Origin: Paenibacillus glycanilyticus
Lineage (GTDB): Bacteria > Bacillota > Bacilli > Paenibacillales > Paenibacillaceae
Assembly: GCF_030161375.1 (NCBI RefSeq)
Contig: NZ_BSSQ01000035.1
Span: 1 to 64,000, forward strand
Reading direction: 5' to 3'
Length of the DNA stretch: 64,000 bases
The translations under genes were made by a program, and so were the position numbers. The notes under the pieces are model-generated. The model searched no databases. It saw only the letters and a program-made list of their open reading frames with translations, and was not told where the DNA came from. Of the stretch, positions 26,428-35,652 are shown piece after piece (the first letter of the stretch is position 1; each line of letters opens with the position of its first letter).

Positions 26428-29400
26428 TCAATACACGTTAAGCTCTGTTATGCTCCACCAATACCCGTTTGCCGCGGTTAACTGAAATTTGATATACCTC
26501 GCCGTCTGCGGAGAGAACGAGATTGTCGTAAGCGGATTTAATCCCACACCGGAGGCGATAGGGCTGCCCCAATTCGTTCTGTTACCGGAAACGTAAACGT
26601 CATACCCGCGCATATAGTCGTTATTCGCTGTACCGAGATCAAGTACTAGCTTGCGAATAGTCTGGGCCGTCTTCATATCGATGACAAAGGTCTGTCCGCT
26701 CGCTTGCGAAACGCCGGATGTCCAGGAAGTCGAAGAATCGCCATCCAAAGCATTCGATTCGGGACGCAAATAATACGAATTTGTTGCGGCAGCCGTCCAC
26801 CCCGTTCGGTTTAACGCCACGGATTGGAATACCTTTAATTCCGTAATGGACCACCAGTAACCGTTAGCCCCCGTTAAGGTAAACTTGAAGTAACGGGCAG
26901 ATTGGCTGGGAAAAGATATAGTCGTCACCGGGTCTACGCCTATGCCGCTGGCAATGGGACTGCCCCAATTCGTGCCGTCATTGGACGCGTACAAATTAAA
27001 CCCTCTCATGTAATCATTGTTCGCCGTTCCAAGATCAAGCTCGATTCGATCGAATTGCTGGACGGACTTCATGTCTACGATGAAGTTTTGCCCGCTCGCC
27101 TGCGATACCCCGGATGTCCAGGAGGTGTTGTTGTCGCCGTCGAGCGCATTCGAAGCAGGACGCAGATAGTAGCTGTCCGTAGCCGTAGCCGTCCAGCCCG
27201 AACGGTTCAATTCGCCTGTTACGTTAGAGCTGCCAGCGGCGGTAACGAGCACATTGTCGGCTTCGAATGCATTCCACATGCCCATAAATCCAACCTTGCC
27301 AGATTGAAGCGACGAATCGGATACATGATCGAATAACAGCGTGGACACATTGTCGCGAATGCCGGTGACTGTAATGGAACTACCTTGCTTAACCTTAATG
27401 TCGTACGTAATCCGTTTGTCGGTTACCGGCCAGCTGCCTGGATAAACAGACAGGGTAGAATCGCTGCCTGCGACGACTTTATGCAGTTCAACCGTATTGC
27501 TGTCACCGCCGCCTACGCTCACGTAATAATAATTGCTGTCGCTTTGATAGTTGAATACGAGCTGCGATACGTTGGCATAAGCAGCGCCATGCGCCGTTAC
27601 ATCGGCCGAGAAGCGATAGTCGCCGCTGAATGACTGGCCGTCATATATCGCCTTCATCCGGTTGCCGCTGAAATCGTAAAATTGCAGTTGGCCATTGCCT
27701 GCGCTTCCCGAAACAATTGTCCAGTCAGCAGCGGAATTGCTCTCTAAATCATTCGAATACAAGACGCTTGGACCTTGTACGGCTGGTCCTGACGGACCTT
27801 GAGCCGGGACGCTGATGCCAGCCGGGGCGCCTATCTTCCAAAGCCCATAACAAACGGATCCAAAAAACGCTTCATGCGTAATCGGGTTAACGCGCACGAC
27901 AGACGCGCCAATACCTCCGCTTTTGCCAAACGCGCTATTGTTGAATCGCGGACTCAGGTTCAGCGACTGCCAAGTATTCCCTCCGTCAATCGAACGCGCG
28001 GCTGAAACGTCGGACTGATAAATATTGGCCGCACCCGCTTTGTACACGATATTCGGATTGCCCGGATCTACGGCTACCGACCAAATGCGGCGGTTGCCCA
28101 TCTGATCTGCCGGAATCTGGCTTGTAATGTCAGTCAGGACGCCAGATTCGAACCGATAAAGCTTCTCCGCGGTGGAAGCAATGAAGAGGCGGTTGCGCTT
28201 CTGATCGAAGGCAATGTCTCTCACCCCTTCTCCGGAAGGCAGCGATACTACCGTCGACCATGTAAGACCTTTATCAAAGGATGTCACTACGTCGCCGCCG
28301 TACGAGCCATACAGCTCTCGTTGTCCGGTCGGATTGGAAGTAAATACGCCCCTGGCTCCGGCGAGCGGTTTCCAGGTCTGGCCGCCGTCCCCGCTTCGGT
28401 ATTCCCAAGCGAACAATACATTGGAATCTGTCGGATCGCTGTACGATACTTGCATCCCGTATAGTGGCAAGCCGGTATTCGTCCATCCGCTTGTTGAACC
28501 GTTCCTAGTCACGTAAAGCGAATAATTGCCATGCCCGTAGCCGCCGTACATGATTTGATTGTTAAGCGCATAACCGCCGTATACCCAGCCGCCCCAACCG
28601 TTGCTGTTAGGGTCGACGTATGTCCACGTGTTCCCCGCGTCCGTAGTTAGTCCGCCATTATAGTCCTGCGCGGACATGTACATGACGTTGCCGTCCTGCG
28701 TACTCCAATTCATCAGTCCGCCGGTCATGATTCCGTTGTTGCCGTTATTGGCCCACTGCCAGTTCGCGCCCGCATCCGCGCTCTTCAGGATGACGTCTCC
28801 GCCAAACCCCCAGACGGTATTACCGTTCGCGGGGCTCCATACATAATGGGAGCTCCGGAGATTGAGCGGAATAAAGCTGCTGGAGCTATCGATATTTTGC
28901 GAGAGCGACCAAGTTGCTCCTCCGTCGGTTGAGCGGTAATGGCGGTTTACGGTCCAATCGTCCGTCTCTTCGGATATCATCATGTTGGACGGATTAACGG
29001 GACTGACCGCCAAATACTTTGGATAAGCAGCAGGCCAGGAAGAGCCGCTAACCTTCGTGAAGGAGTCTCCGCTATCCGTTGATTTGTAGATGCCGTCATC
29101 CTGCGTAATCCATACCGTATTTGGCTGCGATGGGATCACTTCGATATCAATGGCAGCGGAAGTTCGCAGACGGTCAAAGCTGACCCCGCCATTCTTGCTG
29201 CGATAAAATCCGTTCTCGCTTGCCGAGTAGACCCATCCGTTTGTCGGATGTACCGCGATATCGCCGCCCGCCGGATCTGCGGATCCGCTGATGACGTTCC
29301 AGGTTGCTCCTCCATCCGTCGATTTATAGATATTAGGATCTATCGTCGGTGTACCCCAGTTATAAGAGTCATGTCTGACCCTGCTCCAGTAGACCACTTT

Positions 29401-29943
29401 CGTATAGCCCGCGGTGGCGTCATAACTGCTGCGATCATAAGCAATCTGATCCCGTGTATCCCGATATCCGGCAATATTCTCGCCGCGGGTTCGCGTCCAG
29501 CTTGCTCCTTTATTCGTCGTGAGATAGAGGCCATTCCAAGAGAGCGGCATGGAATACGCGCCAACGGCAATGGCACGGTTCGCGTTAAACGGATCAATCT
29601 GCATGCCGGTTGCGCCGCCTGAATCGAAGCCATTGCCAGACGGCTCCCAGCTAGCGCCGCCATTCGTACTTCTGAACATGCCGCCCACATCGGTACCATA
29701 CAGCATAAAATTCGGATCCGATTCCGATACGGTCATGTAGATGGGCCACTGCGCGCCTTCTCCCCCCATATTGCCGGCGTTTTTCGTTGCTGCGGTTACC
29801 AGCGGAACAGGCGTCCAGGCTTCAGCAAACACGCTGGGAGCATCCCCAAATCCTGCTAGCAACAGACAGGACAATAGAGCAATAGCCCATTTATTCATTC
29901 TGTTACTGAAGCGCTGCGACTTACCGGATAATCTTGTCATCAT
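26428..29943 (-). CDS. Secreted GH74-like beta-propeller glycanase with tandem CBM32-like modules
   Basis: 1171 residues. A signal peptide ends near SVFA-EA. Residues about 42-725 form sialidase/BNR-type propeller blades (repeated STDGGxTW motifs); GTDVGGMFR (Asp85) corresponds to the catalytic-base motif of GH74 xyloglucanases. A concanavalin-like segment (about 729-905) and two consecutive F5/8-type-C modules (about 912-1042 and 1045-1171) follow; the two are very similar (SYYLRP...SNALDG...TSWTSGVSQASGQ). The start is ATG 29943 after GAGGAG. It is a paralogue of the dockerin protein encoded at 37567; both differ from canonical GH74 at the N-terminus (WxxVPLV...NAGN), so xyloglucan is a likely but unproven substrate. 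Confidence 0.8.
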   Translation of the reverse strand: MMTRLSGKSQRFSNRMNKWAIALLSCLLLAGFGDAPSVFAEAWTPVPLVTAATKNAGNMGGEGAQWPIYMTVSESDPNFMLYGTDVGGMFRSTNGGASWEPSGNGFDSGGATGMQIDPFNANRAIAVGAYSMPLSWNGLYLTTNKGASWTRTRGENIAGYRDTRDQIAYDRSSYDATAGYTKVVYWSRVRHDSYNWGTPTIDPNIYKSTDGGATWNVISGSADPAGGDIAVHPTNGWVYSASENGFYRSKNGGVSFDRLRTSAAIDIEVIPSQPNTVWITQDDGIYKSTDSGDSFTKVSGSSWPAAYPKYLAVSPVNPSNMMISEETDDWTVNRHYRSTDGGATWSLSQNIDSSSSFIPLNLRSSHYVWSPANGNTVWGFGGDVILKSADAGANWQWANNGNNGIMTGGLMNWSTQDGNVMYMSAQDYNGGLTTDAGNTWTYVDPNSNGWGGWVYGGYALNNQIMYGGYGHGNYSLYVTRNGSTSGWTNTGLPLYGMQVSYSDPTDSNVLFAWEYRSGDGGQTWKPLAGARGVFTSNPTGQRELYGSYGGDVVTSFDKGLTWSTVVSLPSGEGVRDIAFDQKRNRLFIASTAEKLYRFESGVLTDITSQIPADQMGNRRIWSVAVDPGNPNIVYKAGAANIYQSDVSAARSIDGGNTWQSLNLSPRFNNSAFGKSGGIGASVVRVNPITHEAFFGSVCYGLWKIGAPAGISVPAQGPSGPAVQGPSVLYSNDLESNSAADWTIVSGSAGNGQLQFYDFSGNRMKAIYDGQSFSGDYRFSADVTAHGAAYANVSQLVFNYQSDSNYYYVSVGGGDSNTVELHKVVAGSDSTLSVYPGSWPVTDKRITYDIKVKQGSSITVTGIRDNVSTLLFDHVSDSSLQSGKVGFMGMWNAFEADNVLVTAAGSSNVTGELNRSGWTATATDSYYLRPASNALDGDNNTSWTSGVSQASGQNFIVDMKSVQQFDRIELDLGTANNDYMRGFNLYASNDGTNWGSPIASGIGVDPVTTISFPSQSARYFKFTLTGANGYWWSITELKVFQSVALNRTGWTAAATNSYYLRPESNALDGDSSTSWTSGVSQASGQTFVIDMKTAQTIRKLVLDLGTANNDYMRGYDVYVSGNRTNWGSPIASGVGLNPLTTISFSPQTARYIKFQLTAANGYWWSITELNVY

Positions 29944-29992
29944 CAAACAAGCTCCTCTCATTGGGACAAGCTTTTGGCGAGACTGACTAGTT

Positions 29993-30006
29993 TGTATGCG
30001 CTTTCA
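29993..30006. promoter_or_regulatory. cre-like catabolite repression site
   Basis: On the minus strand TGAAAGCGCATACA, one mismatch to TGWAANCGNTNWCA. It lies 50 bp upstream of the GH74/CBM32 ATG, suggesting CcpA-mediated glucose repression. Confidence 0.6.
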
Positions 30007-30017
30007 AAATCTTTCTT

Positions 30018-30050
30018 CTAGATACCGTTTTCAGCGGCTAGCACTCGCAA
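30018..30050 (-). CDS. Possible 10-residue leader peptide
   Basis: A TTG start preceded by a perfect AGGAGG at 4-base spacing opens a 10-codon frame (MRVLAAENGI) ending in TAG, 75 bp upstream of the GH74/CBM32 start. The ribosome site is stronger than that of many real genes here. The spacing is short, the frame is tiny, and no terminator-antiterminator pair is evident, so it may be chance. A -10-like TATACT (30091-30096, minus strand) lies upstream. Confidence 0.25.
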   Translation of the reverse strand: MRVLAAENGI

Positions 30051-30158
30051 GTCACCTCCTATACCGGAGCTCCGAAGAGCGGATGCTACCAGTATAGAAG
30101 AATGGCCTTGCAGAAACGTTGGATTAATTAAAGGTCCATACTGCAGTATCTATAGAGA

Positions 30159-31505
30159 CTAGAGGATTTGAACCCCCTCGGCGAATTCATTGACAACAAG
30201 CTTCATTTGCTGAGGCGTCTTTATGCTCTCGCCATGAATGGATACTTGCTCGAACGTTACGTTGCTGATCGTCCGATTGTTGCCCATGCCCCGAACGTAA
30301 GAGCGGCGTGCCGGACCGCCGGTTACGCTTATGGAACGAAACGCGATATTATCGATCACCCCGCCCTCCGGCTTGAAGGAGCCGACAATTTGACCGCTGA
30401 ACATGCTCTCCGCGAAAAAGACGTTAAACAGAGGGCCCGCCGCATGTTCAATCCGGATATGCTCGAACGTGATATCGCGGATGACCGTATCGTCGATGGC
30501 GATGACGGATAGCGCTCCGGCGATATCTCCGCAAGTATTGCTCACTTTGAGCAAGTCGCAATTCTCGAACCGAATGTTCTCTATAATCTGAGCTTTGTTC
30601 TCGCAGCCAACTACAATTCCGTTATTGTTGTCGCTCCAGAAGACGCAGTCCACGACATGTATATTGGTTAGCGGCGACCAGTTGCAATCGAAGCGGTCGC
30701 TTGCCTGCAGGCCTTTTACCGCCACGCAGTCATCCTTGCTGCGCACGAAGCATCTCTCAATGCGGACATCCCGGCAGTTGCAAGGATTAATCCCGTCGGT
30801 AGACCATTTGCGCTCGTTAATGATCTTCACGTTGGACACAAGCATGTTATCGCAATCATAACCAACAAGCGTCCATCCGAAGGAATCGATTATCGTTATG
30901 CCGCTAACCTCGATATTGTTGCAGGCATTGAAGCCGACAACTTCCGTCGGATAACCCTCAGGCGTGCCGAACGGAATGTCAGACGCGCATAAGATGCCCC
31001 TGCCGTAGATCTTCACGTTGGAAGCAAACTCGGCATGAATCGTTCCGTGGACAAAAGCGCCTGCTGCCAGATAAACCGATTCGCCGCTGCTCAAAGTCAT
31101 ATTGCCGCCATTATGAATGCCCGGTCCAAAGTAATGCTTAATGCCCTCCGCATCTGCGGATGGCTCGTCCTCCAATCCGTTGGCGAACAAATAGAACGGA
31201 AGTTCGAACTGGTCGTTCCACTTCACGAATAGCTGGCAAGGACGGTCGATCTCGAATAGTACCGTATTGCCCACCAGCTTGGATGGTATGCCATACGATT
31301 GCGGCCTGACTTCAGCCGATTCCACATTCCATGCGGAAGTAATCTCTATCTTCGCTATGCCCTCGAAGTCGAAGGAAGCATAGGACACGGCGCCGCCCGC
31401 CATACCCGGAATGTGGTAGACGAACGCTTCCTCGCCATTAATCTTCAAAGTATAATCCGGGGAAGGAGCAATCCCTTCCGGCTTCTCGTGCAATCTCAAT
31501 GACAT
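30159..31505 (-). CDS. GH28-like right-handed beta-helix glycosidase
   Basis: 448 residues, no signal peptide. An N-terminal beta domain (about 1-110) is followed by a beta-helix with STDGINPCNCRDVRIERC and SKDDCVAVKG, corresponding to the NTD and DD acid motifs of GH28 polygalacturonases. The usual GH28 His motif (GHG) and RIK are not seen: the next turn reads NNGIVVGCENK. So the acid residues are kept but the family fit is loose (GH28/GH49-like). An intracellular enzyme for imported pectic or related oligosaccharides is likely. ATG after GAGGGGG; a possible regulator site lies at 31601. Confidence 0.75.
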   Translation of the reverse strand: MSLRLHEKPEGIAPSPDYTLKINGEEAFVYHIPGMAGGAVSYASFDFEGIAKIEITSAWNVESAEVRPQSYGIPSKLVGNTVLFEIDRPCQLFVKWNDQFELPFYLFANGLEDEPSADAEGIKHYFGPGIHNGGNMTLSSGESVYLAAGAFVHGTIHAEFASNVKIYGRGILCASDIPFGTPEGYPTEVVGFNACNNIEVSGITIIDSFGWTLVGYDCDNMLVSNVKIINERKWSTDGINPCNCRDVRIERCFVRSKDDCVAVKGLQASDRFDCNWSPLTNIHVVDCVFWSDNNNGIVVGCENKAQIIENIRFENCDLLKVSNTCGDIAGALSVIAIDDTVIRDITFEHIRIEHAAGPLFNVFFAESMFSGQIVGSFKPEGGVIDNIAFRSISVTGGPARRSYVRGMGNNRTISNVTFEQVSIHGESIKTPQQMKLVVNEFAEGVQIL

Positions 31506-31600
31506 TTCATTTCCCCCTCAGCTTCTGCTAATTGATGTTCCTATGATATAAAATTGGCTCCCTTAAGGCACTGAAGGGATTATGGATATTAGCTGATCAG

Positions 31601-31622
31601 ATTATGACAAACGTGCATGATC
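31601..31622 (-). promoter_or_regulatory. Possible third copy of the regulator element
   Basis: ATTATGA, five bases, then GTGCATGATC on the plus strand. It begins 96 bp upstream of the GH28-like ATG, the same distance as the permease-operon copy, but the core spacer is one base longer and the right part is poorly conserved. Confidence 0.3.
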
Positions 31623-31628
31623 AAAAAA

Positions 31629-31663
31629 GAGCACTACGCTGGATAGAACCCAACATAGTGCTC
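31629..31663 (-). terminator. Terminator of the GH36-like gene
   Basis: 8-bp perfect arms (GAGCACTA / TAGTGCTC) with a 19-base loop; six A residues on the left give the U-run. Confidence 0.75.
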
Positions 31664-31698
31664 CTGCAAACGGGCTGTAATTCATGAGAGCAAACTAC

Positions 31699-33885
31699 TT
31701 ATGACTGCCAGCGAATCCAGACCGGATCGCCAGTCGCCATTGTACGCACCTCGTAAAGCCGATCGCCGATCCGGGCAGCTTCCGTCGCCTTGCCGTTCAC
31801 CTCGACTCCGCTAGGTTCATTCTCGCTATACCAGACAAAACGTCCGCCCTCGCGCAGCTTCACGCTCCAACGTCCTTCATGCACTGCGCTCTCAAGCACG
31901 CCGTCCGCGCTGAGATATTTATCGGCCAGACCGATAATTGCCGTTCCTTCCCGCAGCGGACATCCCTTAAAGAGCTTCGCTTCGCCTCGTGACAGCTCGA
32001 ACGGCCATGAAGCTTCTTCCCGTCCGTTATTCCCCGCTCGAAACACTCTAGCTTCGCCGCTGAAATGTTCATAGACCAGCGTATCTTCTTCCTGCTGCCG
32101 ATAGGCCGCAATATCTAAACGGCTAATATTGCCGTTAAGCTTCCCGGCTGCGCCGTGTAGATGGAACGCTCCGACAAAGGAATGGACTCCCTTCTTGTTC
32201 CATACCTTCAGCGGCATTTCGGCTGCGGTAGGATCAGCGTATAGACAGTCTGCCGTCGGCAATCCCGGCTGCTCGGCTCTGGCGATACGGCCGTCCGAGT
32301 AGACAAGCGGAAGCAAACTTTCCTTGTCCGTTTCCCCAACCTTGTCGCTGACATAGATCGGGCCTCCGCTTAACGCGCGCAGCAAGGAATGCACCGCGGC
32401 GTCGACGTGCTTCGTCCACCACATATCCCAGTCGGTCCAGAATACCGTTCCGTGAACAACGGCATTATAAACGTTCTGCATCACATGCTCCGCAAATCCT
32501 TGCGGTTCGCTCGGGAAGAAGTCGTCGCTATTGCGGGACAAAGCCGAATTCGCGCGGTTAAATACATTTTCCGAAGCCATCCCCATGCAGTTGATCATAG
32601 CGGAATCAAAGTTTTTGCCAACCGATGCCTCGAGGGCTTCGTGCGCCTCCCGGGCGGTGCTTCCAATTGCGCCGGAATGACCTAGCATATTGCTCAATAC
32701 GCTCTGGTAATCCACTTTGACGAAGTCAACACCGCTTTGCTTCAAGCCCCTATGCCACTCATTCCAGAAAGGAAAGGCGGCTTCCGCGCTAGGCGCGGGT
32801 ACCAGCTTTCCGCACCGGGTAGCGGTTAATGCCGATTGGTGCCTGATGGCAAGCTCGCTATTCCTGGCAATCCCGTTCCAATAGCCGATCAGCGTATGCC
32901 ATACGCCTATCCAGCGCATCCCGTCGTTTGCTTTCAGTTTGCCGACGGCGCGTGCGAGACCTCCCGGAAATTTCTCCGGATGCGCTTCGAAAGACTTGAG
33001 CGCGTAATCGTCGTCATCGGACCAGCCCGCGTCGATAATCATCCATTTCGCCGGCACGCCTTTCTCCTTCAGCTCAGCGGCTTTATCCAGCAGGCCTTGC
33101 TCGGAAATATCGTAATAAAACGCATCCCACGAGCACCATCCCAAATATTCGAACATCTCCGGATACCGGCGTTCTTCCCGCAGCTTGCCAAGCGATCCGG
33201 AGGCTTCCATCGCAAACTTCATGGCGAGCTTGGCGGATTCAAAAGGCGTATCGCCAAGCGAGATGGCGAATGCGGGACTCTCAATATTCGCATAACCGCC
33301 GGCATAAGCCGAGGTATTGAGGCATAACCCTTCTTCTTGTTTCGCGCCAATGATCTCCGTCTTCAGCTGAGAACCGGTAATCGGCACGATCGTCATGTGC
33401 CGGCCGTTCTCCAGCTCCGAAGTCAAGGACTGCGTCCTTGGCGGGAGCTCCGACCAGGAGCTGCCGAACGCAGGCCTTGTCCACCAGTCTTTGTGCAAAT
33501 GAAGAGCCATATAACGCGGTGGCTGCGGGGCGGATTGCGAGCGTACAGGCTGCCCTGCAAACAACCGAATGCCTTGACGCGCATGAAGCGTACGGCATTT
33601 GCCCCCTACCATTTCGCTCGCCGATTCATATCGAACGCTGCCTAGTATAACTTCTTCCCCATCCTTGTACGTCAGGCTCAACGTAAACGAGATGCCCTTC
33701 TCCCGGTCTTCGTAACGCGCTTGGTAACCTGCCGCGTTTAATTGCTCTTCCGCAAGCTCCAGCTTCGCCTTTTCCTCCGCTATTCCGTCTAGCTCCAGAG
33801 CAAGCACGGGAACCAGCTTCTCAAATACGGTAACTCCGCCAAGTTTCAGCTTGCCGCTGCTCTCGATTTCCAACCATGGATTCAA
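31699..33885 (-). CDS. GH36-type alpha-galactosidase / raffinose synthase-like (Sip1 family)
   Basis: About 728 residues, no signal peptide. The barrel begins near WCSWDAFYYDISE and continues with WMIIDAGWSDDDD; the nucleophile is expected in GVDFVKVDYQ and the acid/base Asp in SRNSDDFFP, as in the raffinose-synthase branch of clan GH-D. It would hydrolyse or transfer alpha-galactosyl groups inside the cell, for example from xyloglucan or galactomannan oligosaccharides. I place the start at TTG 33885, eight bases after AAGGAG; a GTG three codons earlier directly abuts that site. Single-gene unit between two terminators. Confidence 0.85.
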   Translation of the reverse strand: MNPWLEIESSGKLKLGGVTVFEKLVPVLALELDGIAEEKAKLELAEEQLNAAGYQARYEDREKGISFTLSLTYKDGEEVILGSVRYESASEMVGGKCRTLHARQGIRLFAGQPVRSQSAPQPPRYMALHLHKDWWTRPAFGSSWSELPPRTQSLTSELENGRHMTIVPITGSQLKTEIIGAKQEEGLCLNTSAYAGGYANIESPAFAISLGDTPFESAKLAMKFAMEASGSLGKLREERRYPEMFEYLGWCSWDAFYYDISEQGLLDKAAELKEKGVPAKWMIIDAGWSDDDDYALKSFEAHPEKFPGGLARAVGKLKANDGMRWIGVWHTLIGYWNGIARNSELAIRHQSALTATRCGKLVPAPSAEAAFPFWNEWHRGLKQSGVDFVKVDYQSVLSNMLGHSGAIGSTAREAHEALEASVGKNFDSAMINCMGMASENVFNRANSALSRNSDDFFPSEPQGFAEHVMQNVYNAVVHGTVFWTDWDMWWTKHVDAAVHSLLRALSGGPIYVSDKVGETDKESLLPLVYSDGRIARAEQPGLPTADCLYADPTAAEMPLKVWNKKGVHSFVGAFHLHGAAGKLNGNISRLDIAAYRQQEEDTLVYEHFSGEARVFRAGNNGREEASWPFELSRGEAKLFKGCPLREGTAIIGLADKYLSADGVLESAVHEGRWSVKLREGGRFVWYSENEPSGVEVNGKATEAARIGDRLYEVRTMATGDPVWIRWQS

Positions 33886-33930
33886 TGTCGACACTCCTTA
33901 TGTACCGTTATATGTTCTAACAATAACGAA

Positions 33931-33954
33931 ACACCCCCGCGAGCGCAGGGGTGT
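33931..33954 (-). terminator. Terminator of the ADP-ribosylglycohydrolase-family gene
   Basis: ACACCCC / GGGGTGT arms around CGCGAGCGCA, followed on the minus transcript by UUUCG. Confidence 0.75.
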
Positions 33955-33997
33955 GATTATACAAGAAGCATGTAATAATTATGGCATTGCGAATGGC

Positions 33998-35533
33998 CTA
34001 TTGCCCTGGCTTGCCGTGAATCAATACAACCGGAATCAAGCCTTTCGTCGGCCGTCCGTTTGATGAAATCTCCACAATCAGATCATAACGCGGCTGCGTC
34101 AAACCGCTCGCCGTAATCGTAAACTCCAGCTCCGTCATGCCGTCGTTACAGTGGTAATGCTCCAGCGAAGCCGCATACACCGGGCTCGGCGAAATACTCC
34201 AGCCCTCCGGCAGATGCCATTTCACCTGCAGCCATTGCTGGATAAACAACTGATTCACGACCTGCAACTTGAACGTCATCTCCTTGCCTTCCTGGACAAA
34301 CGGCACGCCGCCATAATTCAGCCTCGCCGAGAAAATCGCAAAATCGTATTCCACCGTAAACGGACTTTGTGCCAGCTTGTCGGAGAACCTGCGCTCAATC
34401 CACGCATTTACCCATTCCGGATGCTGATAAAGCGCTCCGCCCTCTCTCGTCTCAATGGTATAACCTTCTGACGAAGTAACGTAATCGCACAACTCGCTGC
34501 CGAGGAACAGCGGAGTCAGGCGAATGATCCGGTCCGTAAGCTCGGTAACCGTCTTTGGAATGCGAATGCCTTGATCCCCCAGATTCAGACATAATGTCTT
34601 AATCGCATCGCCAATCGGCTCCTTCCAATTGGCCGGAATACTCTCCGCCCCTCCTATAATGCCAAGGATGGACCCTAATGTCGCGGCGGTGCAATCCGTA
34701 TCCTCGCCGCAATTGTTCGCTATGCAGATGCTCTTCGCGAAATCCCCTTCGCCATAAAGCCAGCCCAATATCGTAATGCCAACATTGCTTGGCGCATCAT
34801 AACCCATCGGACCAACCGGCACATCGGATGGAAGATCCTTCTTGGCCATTGCCAAGATGCCAAAGCTGCCGGGCACATCGTTCATTAATTTCACCCGCGC
34901 CTCCTGCCAGGTCGCTCCTGCCGCATAGGAAGCGCGAACGGAAGCTACCCCTTTGGCAATGCCGCTGTCTGCGGGAATGTAGGACAAACCGATATCAATA
35001 AGCGTATCCCGGTCGCTTTCCACGAATGCAGAGCTTTGAATCGCCGCGAAGAATACCTCGGCATAGACCCCTTCATGGCTATGGTCGACAATCGCGTCCT
35101 CGTAAGCGTATTTGACGGCCAGCTCGGGATGGCCCGGCGTTAAGCAAGCCCAAATCTCCGAACGGATCCATGCCCCGTTGCTGTCACGGAACACGTTATT
35201 TACATAACCGGAGAGCGGAGGAACAAGACCCTGGCGCATATTGTTCTTGCCCGCACCGTATTCGCCCCAGTTCGGAACGATGAAAGAAAGCCAATATTCG
35301 CCCAAAATGCGCGCGTTAACTTGGCGGCCGTGTTTCTCCGCCGCGTTAAGCCATACCAGCTGCAAATCCAGATCATCATTAGGAAGCGGCTCGCCGTTTA
35401 ACTCCTGCGTATAGAAATCGAAGTCAAACACGCCGCGCTTGCATTCGAACGGAGCGCCCAGCGTACCCCCGATATTTTTGCCAATCCAACATCCCGTAAC
35501 TTTCTCCCGATATTTCCGTAACATCAGCTTCAT
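33998..35533 (-). CDS. ADP-ribosylglycohydrolase family protein with C-terminal beta domain
   Basis: 511 residues, no signal peptide. The all-helical ARH fold covers about 1-350: KVTGCWIGKNIGGTLGAPFE at the N-terminus, NDDLDLQLVW in place of the usual DDT magnesium motif, and the second metal motif NCGEDTDCTAATLGSI. The remaining ~150 residues look like a beta-sandwich (VEYDFAIFSARLNYGGVPF...). Such fusions recur in glycan utilisation loci, where the true substrate may be a glycoside or glycosylamine rather than ADP-ribose; this is inference. ATG after GGGAGG; own promoter at 35564 and own terminator. Confidence 0.85.
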   Translation of the reverse strand: MKLMLRKYREKVTGCWIGKNIGGTLGAPFECKRGVFDFDFYTQELNGEPLPNDDLDLQLVWLNAAEKHGRQVNARILGEYWLSFIVPNWGEYGAGKNNMRQGLVPPLSGYVNNVFRDSNGAWIRSEIWACLTPGHPELAVKYAYEDAIVDHSHEGVYAEVFFAAIQSSAFVESDRDTLIDIGLSYIPADSGIAKGVASVRASYAAGATWQEARVKLMNDVPGSFGILAMAKKDLPSDVPVGPMGYDAPSNVGITILGWLYGEGDFAKSICIANNCGEDTDCTAATLGSILGIIGGAESIPANWKEPIGDAIKTLCLNLGDQGIRIPKTVTELTDRIIRLTPLFLGSELCDYVTSSEGYTIETREGGALYQHPEWVNAWIERRFSDKLAQSPFTVEYDFAIFSARLNYGGVPFVQEGKEMTFKLQVVNQLFIQQWLQVKWHLPEGWSISPSPVYAASLEHYHCNDGMTELEFTITASGLTQPRYDLIVEISSNGRPTKGLIPVVLIHGKPGQ

Positions 35534-35563
35534 TCCTTATTCCTCCCATCAAGTTATACCCGC

Positions 35564-35591
35564 AGTATAGCAACGGGGTGCCTCTAATCAA
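35564..35591 (-). promoter_or_regulatory. SigA-type promoter for the ADP-ribosylglycohydrolase-family gene
   Basis: On the minus strand TTGATT and TATACT are 16 bp apart. The site is just downstream of the cohesin gene terminator and about 30 bp before the ATG. Confidence 0.6.
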
Positions 35592-35595
35592 ATGA

Positions 35596-35635
35596 ACGAT
35601 CTTCGGCATTCGCGCAAGCGCGAGCTAAAGATCGT
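35596..35635 (-). terminator. Terminator of the dockerin/cohesin operon
   Basis: Outer arms ACGATCTT / AAGATCGT with an inner TCGCGC / GCGCGA hairpin, 18 bp past the cohesin-SLH stop codon. Confidence 0.7.
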
Positions 35636-35652
35636 CCAGCTTGTTTATACGT

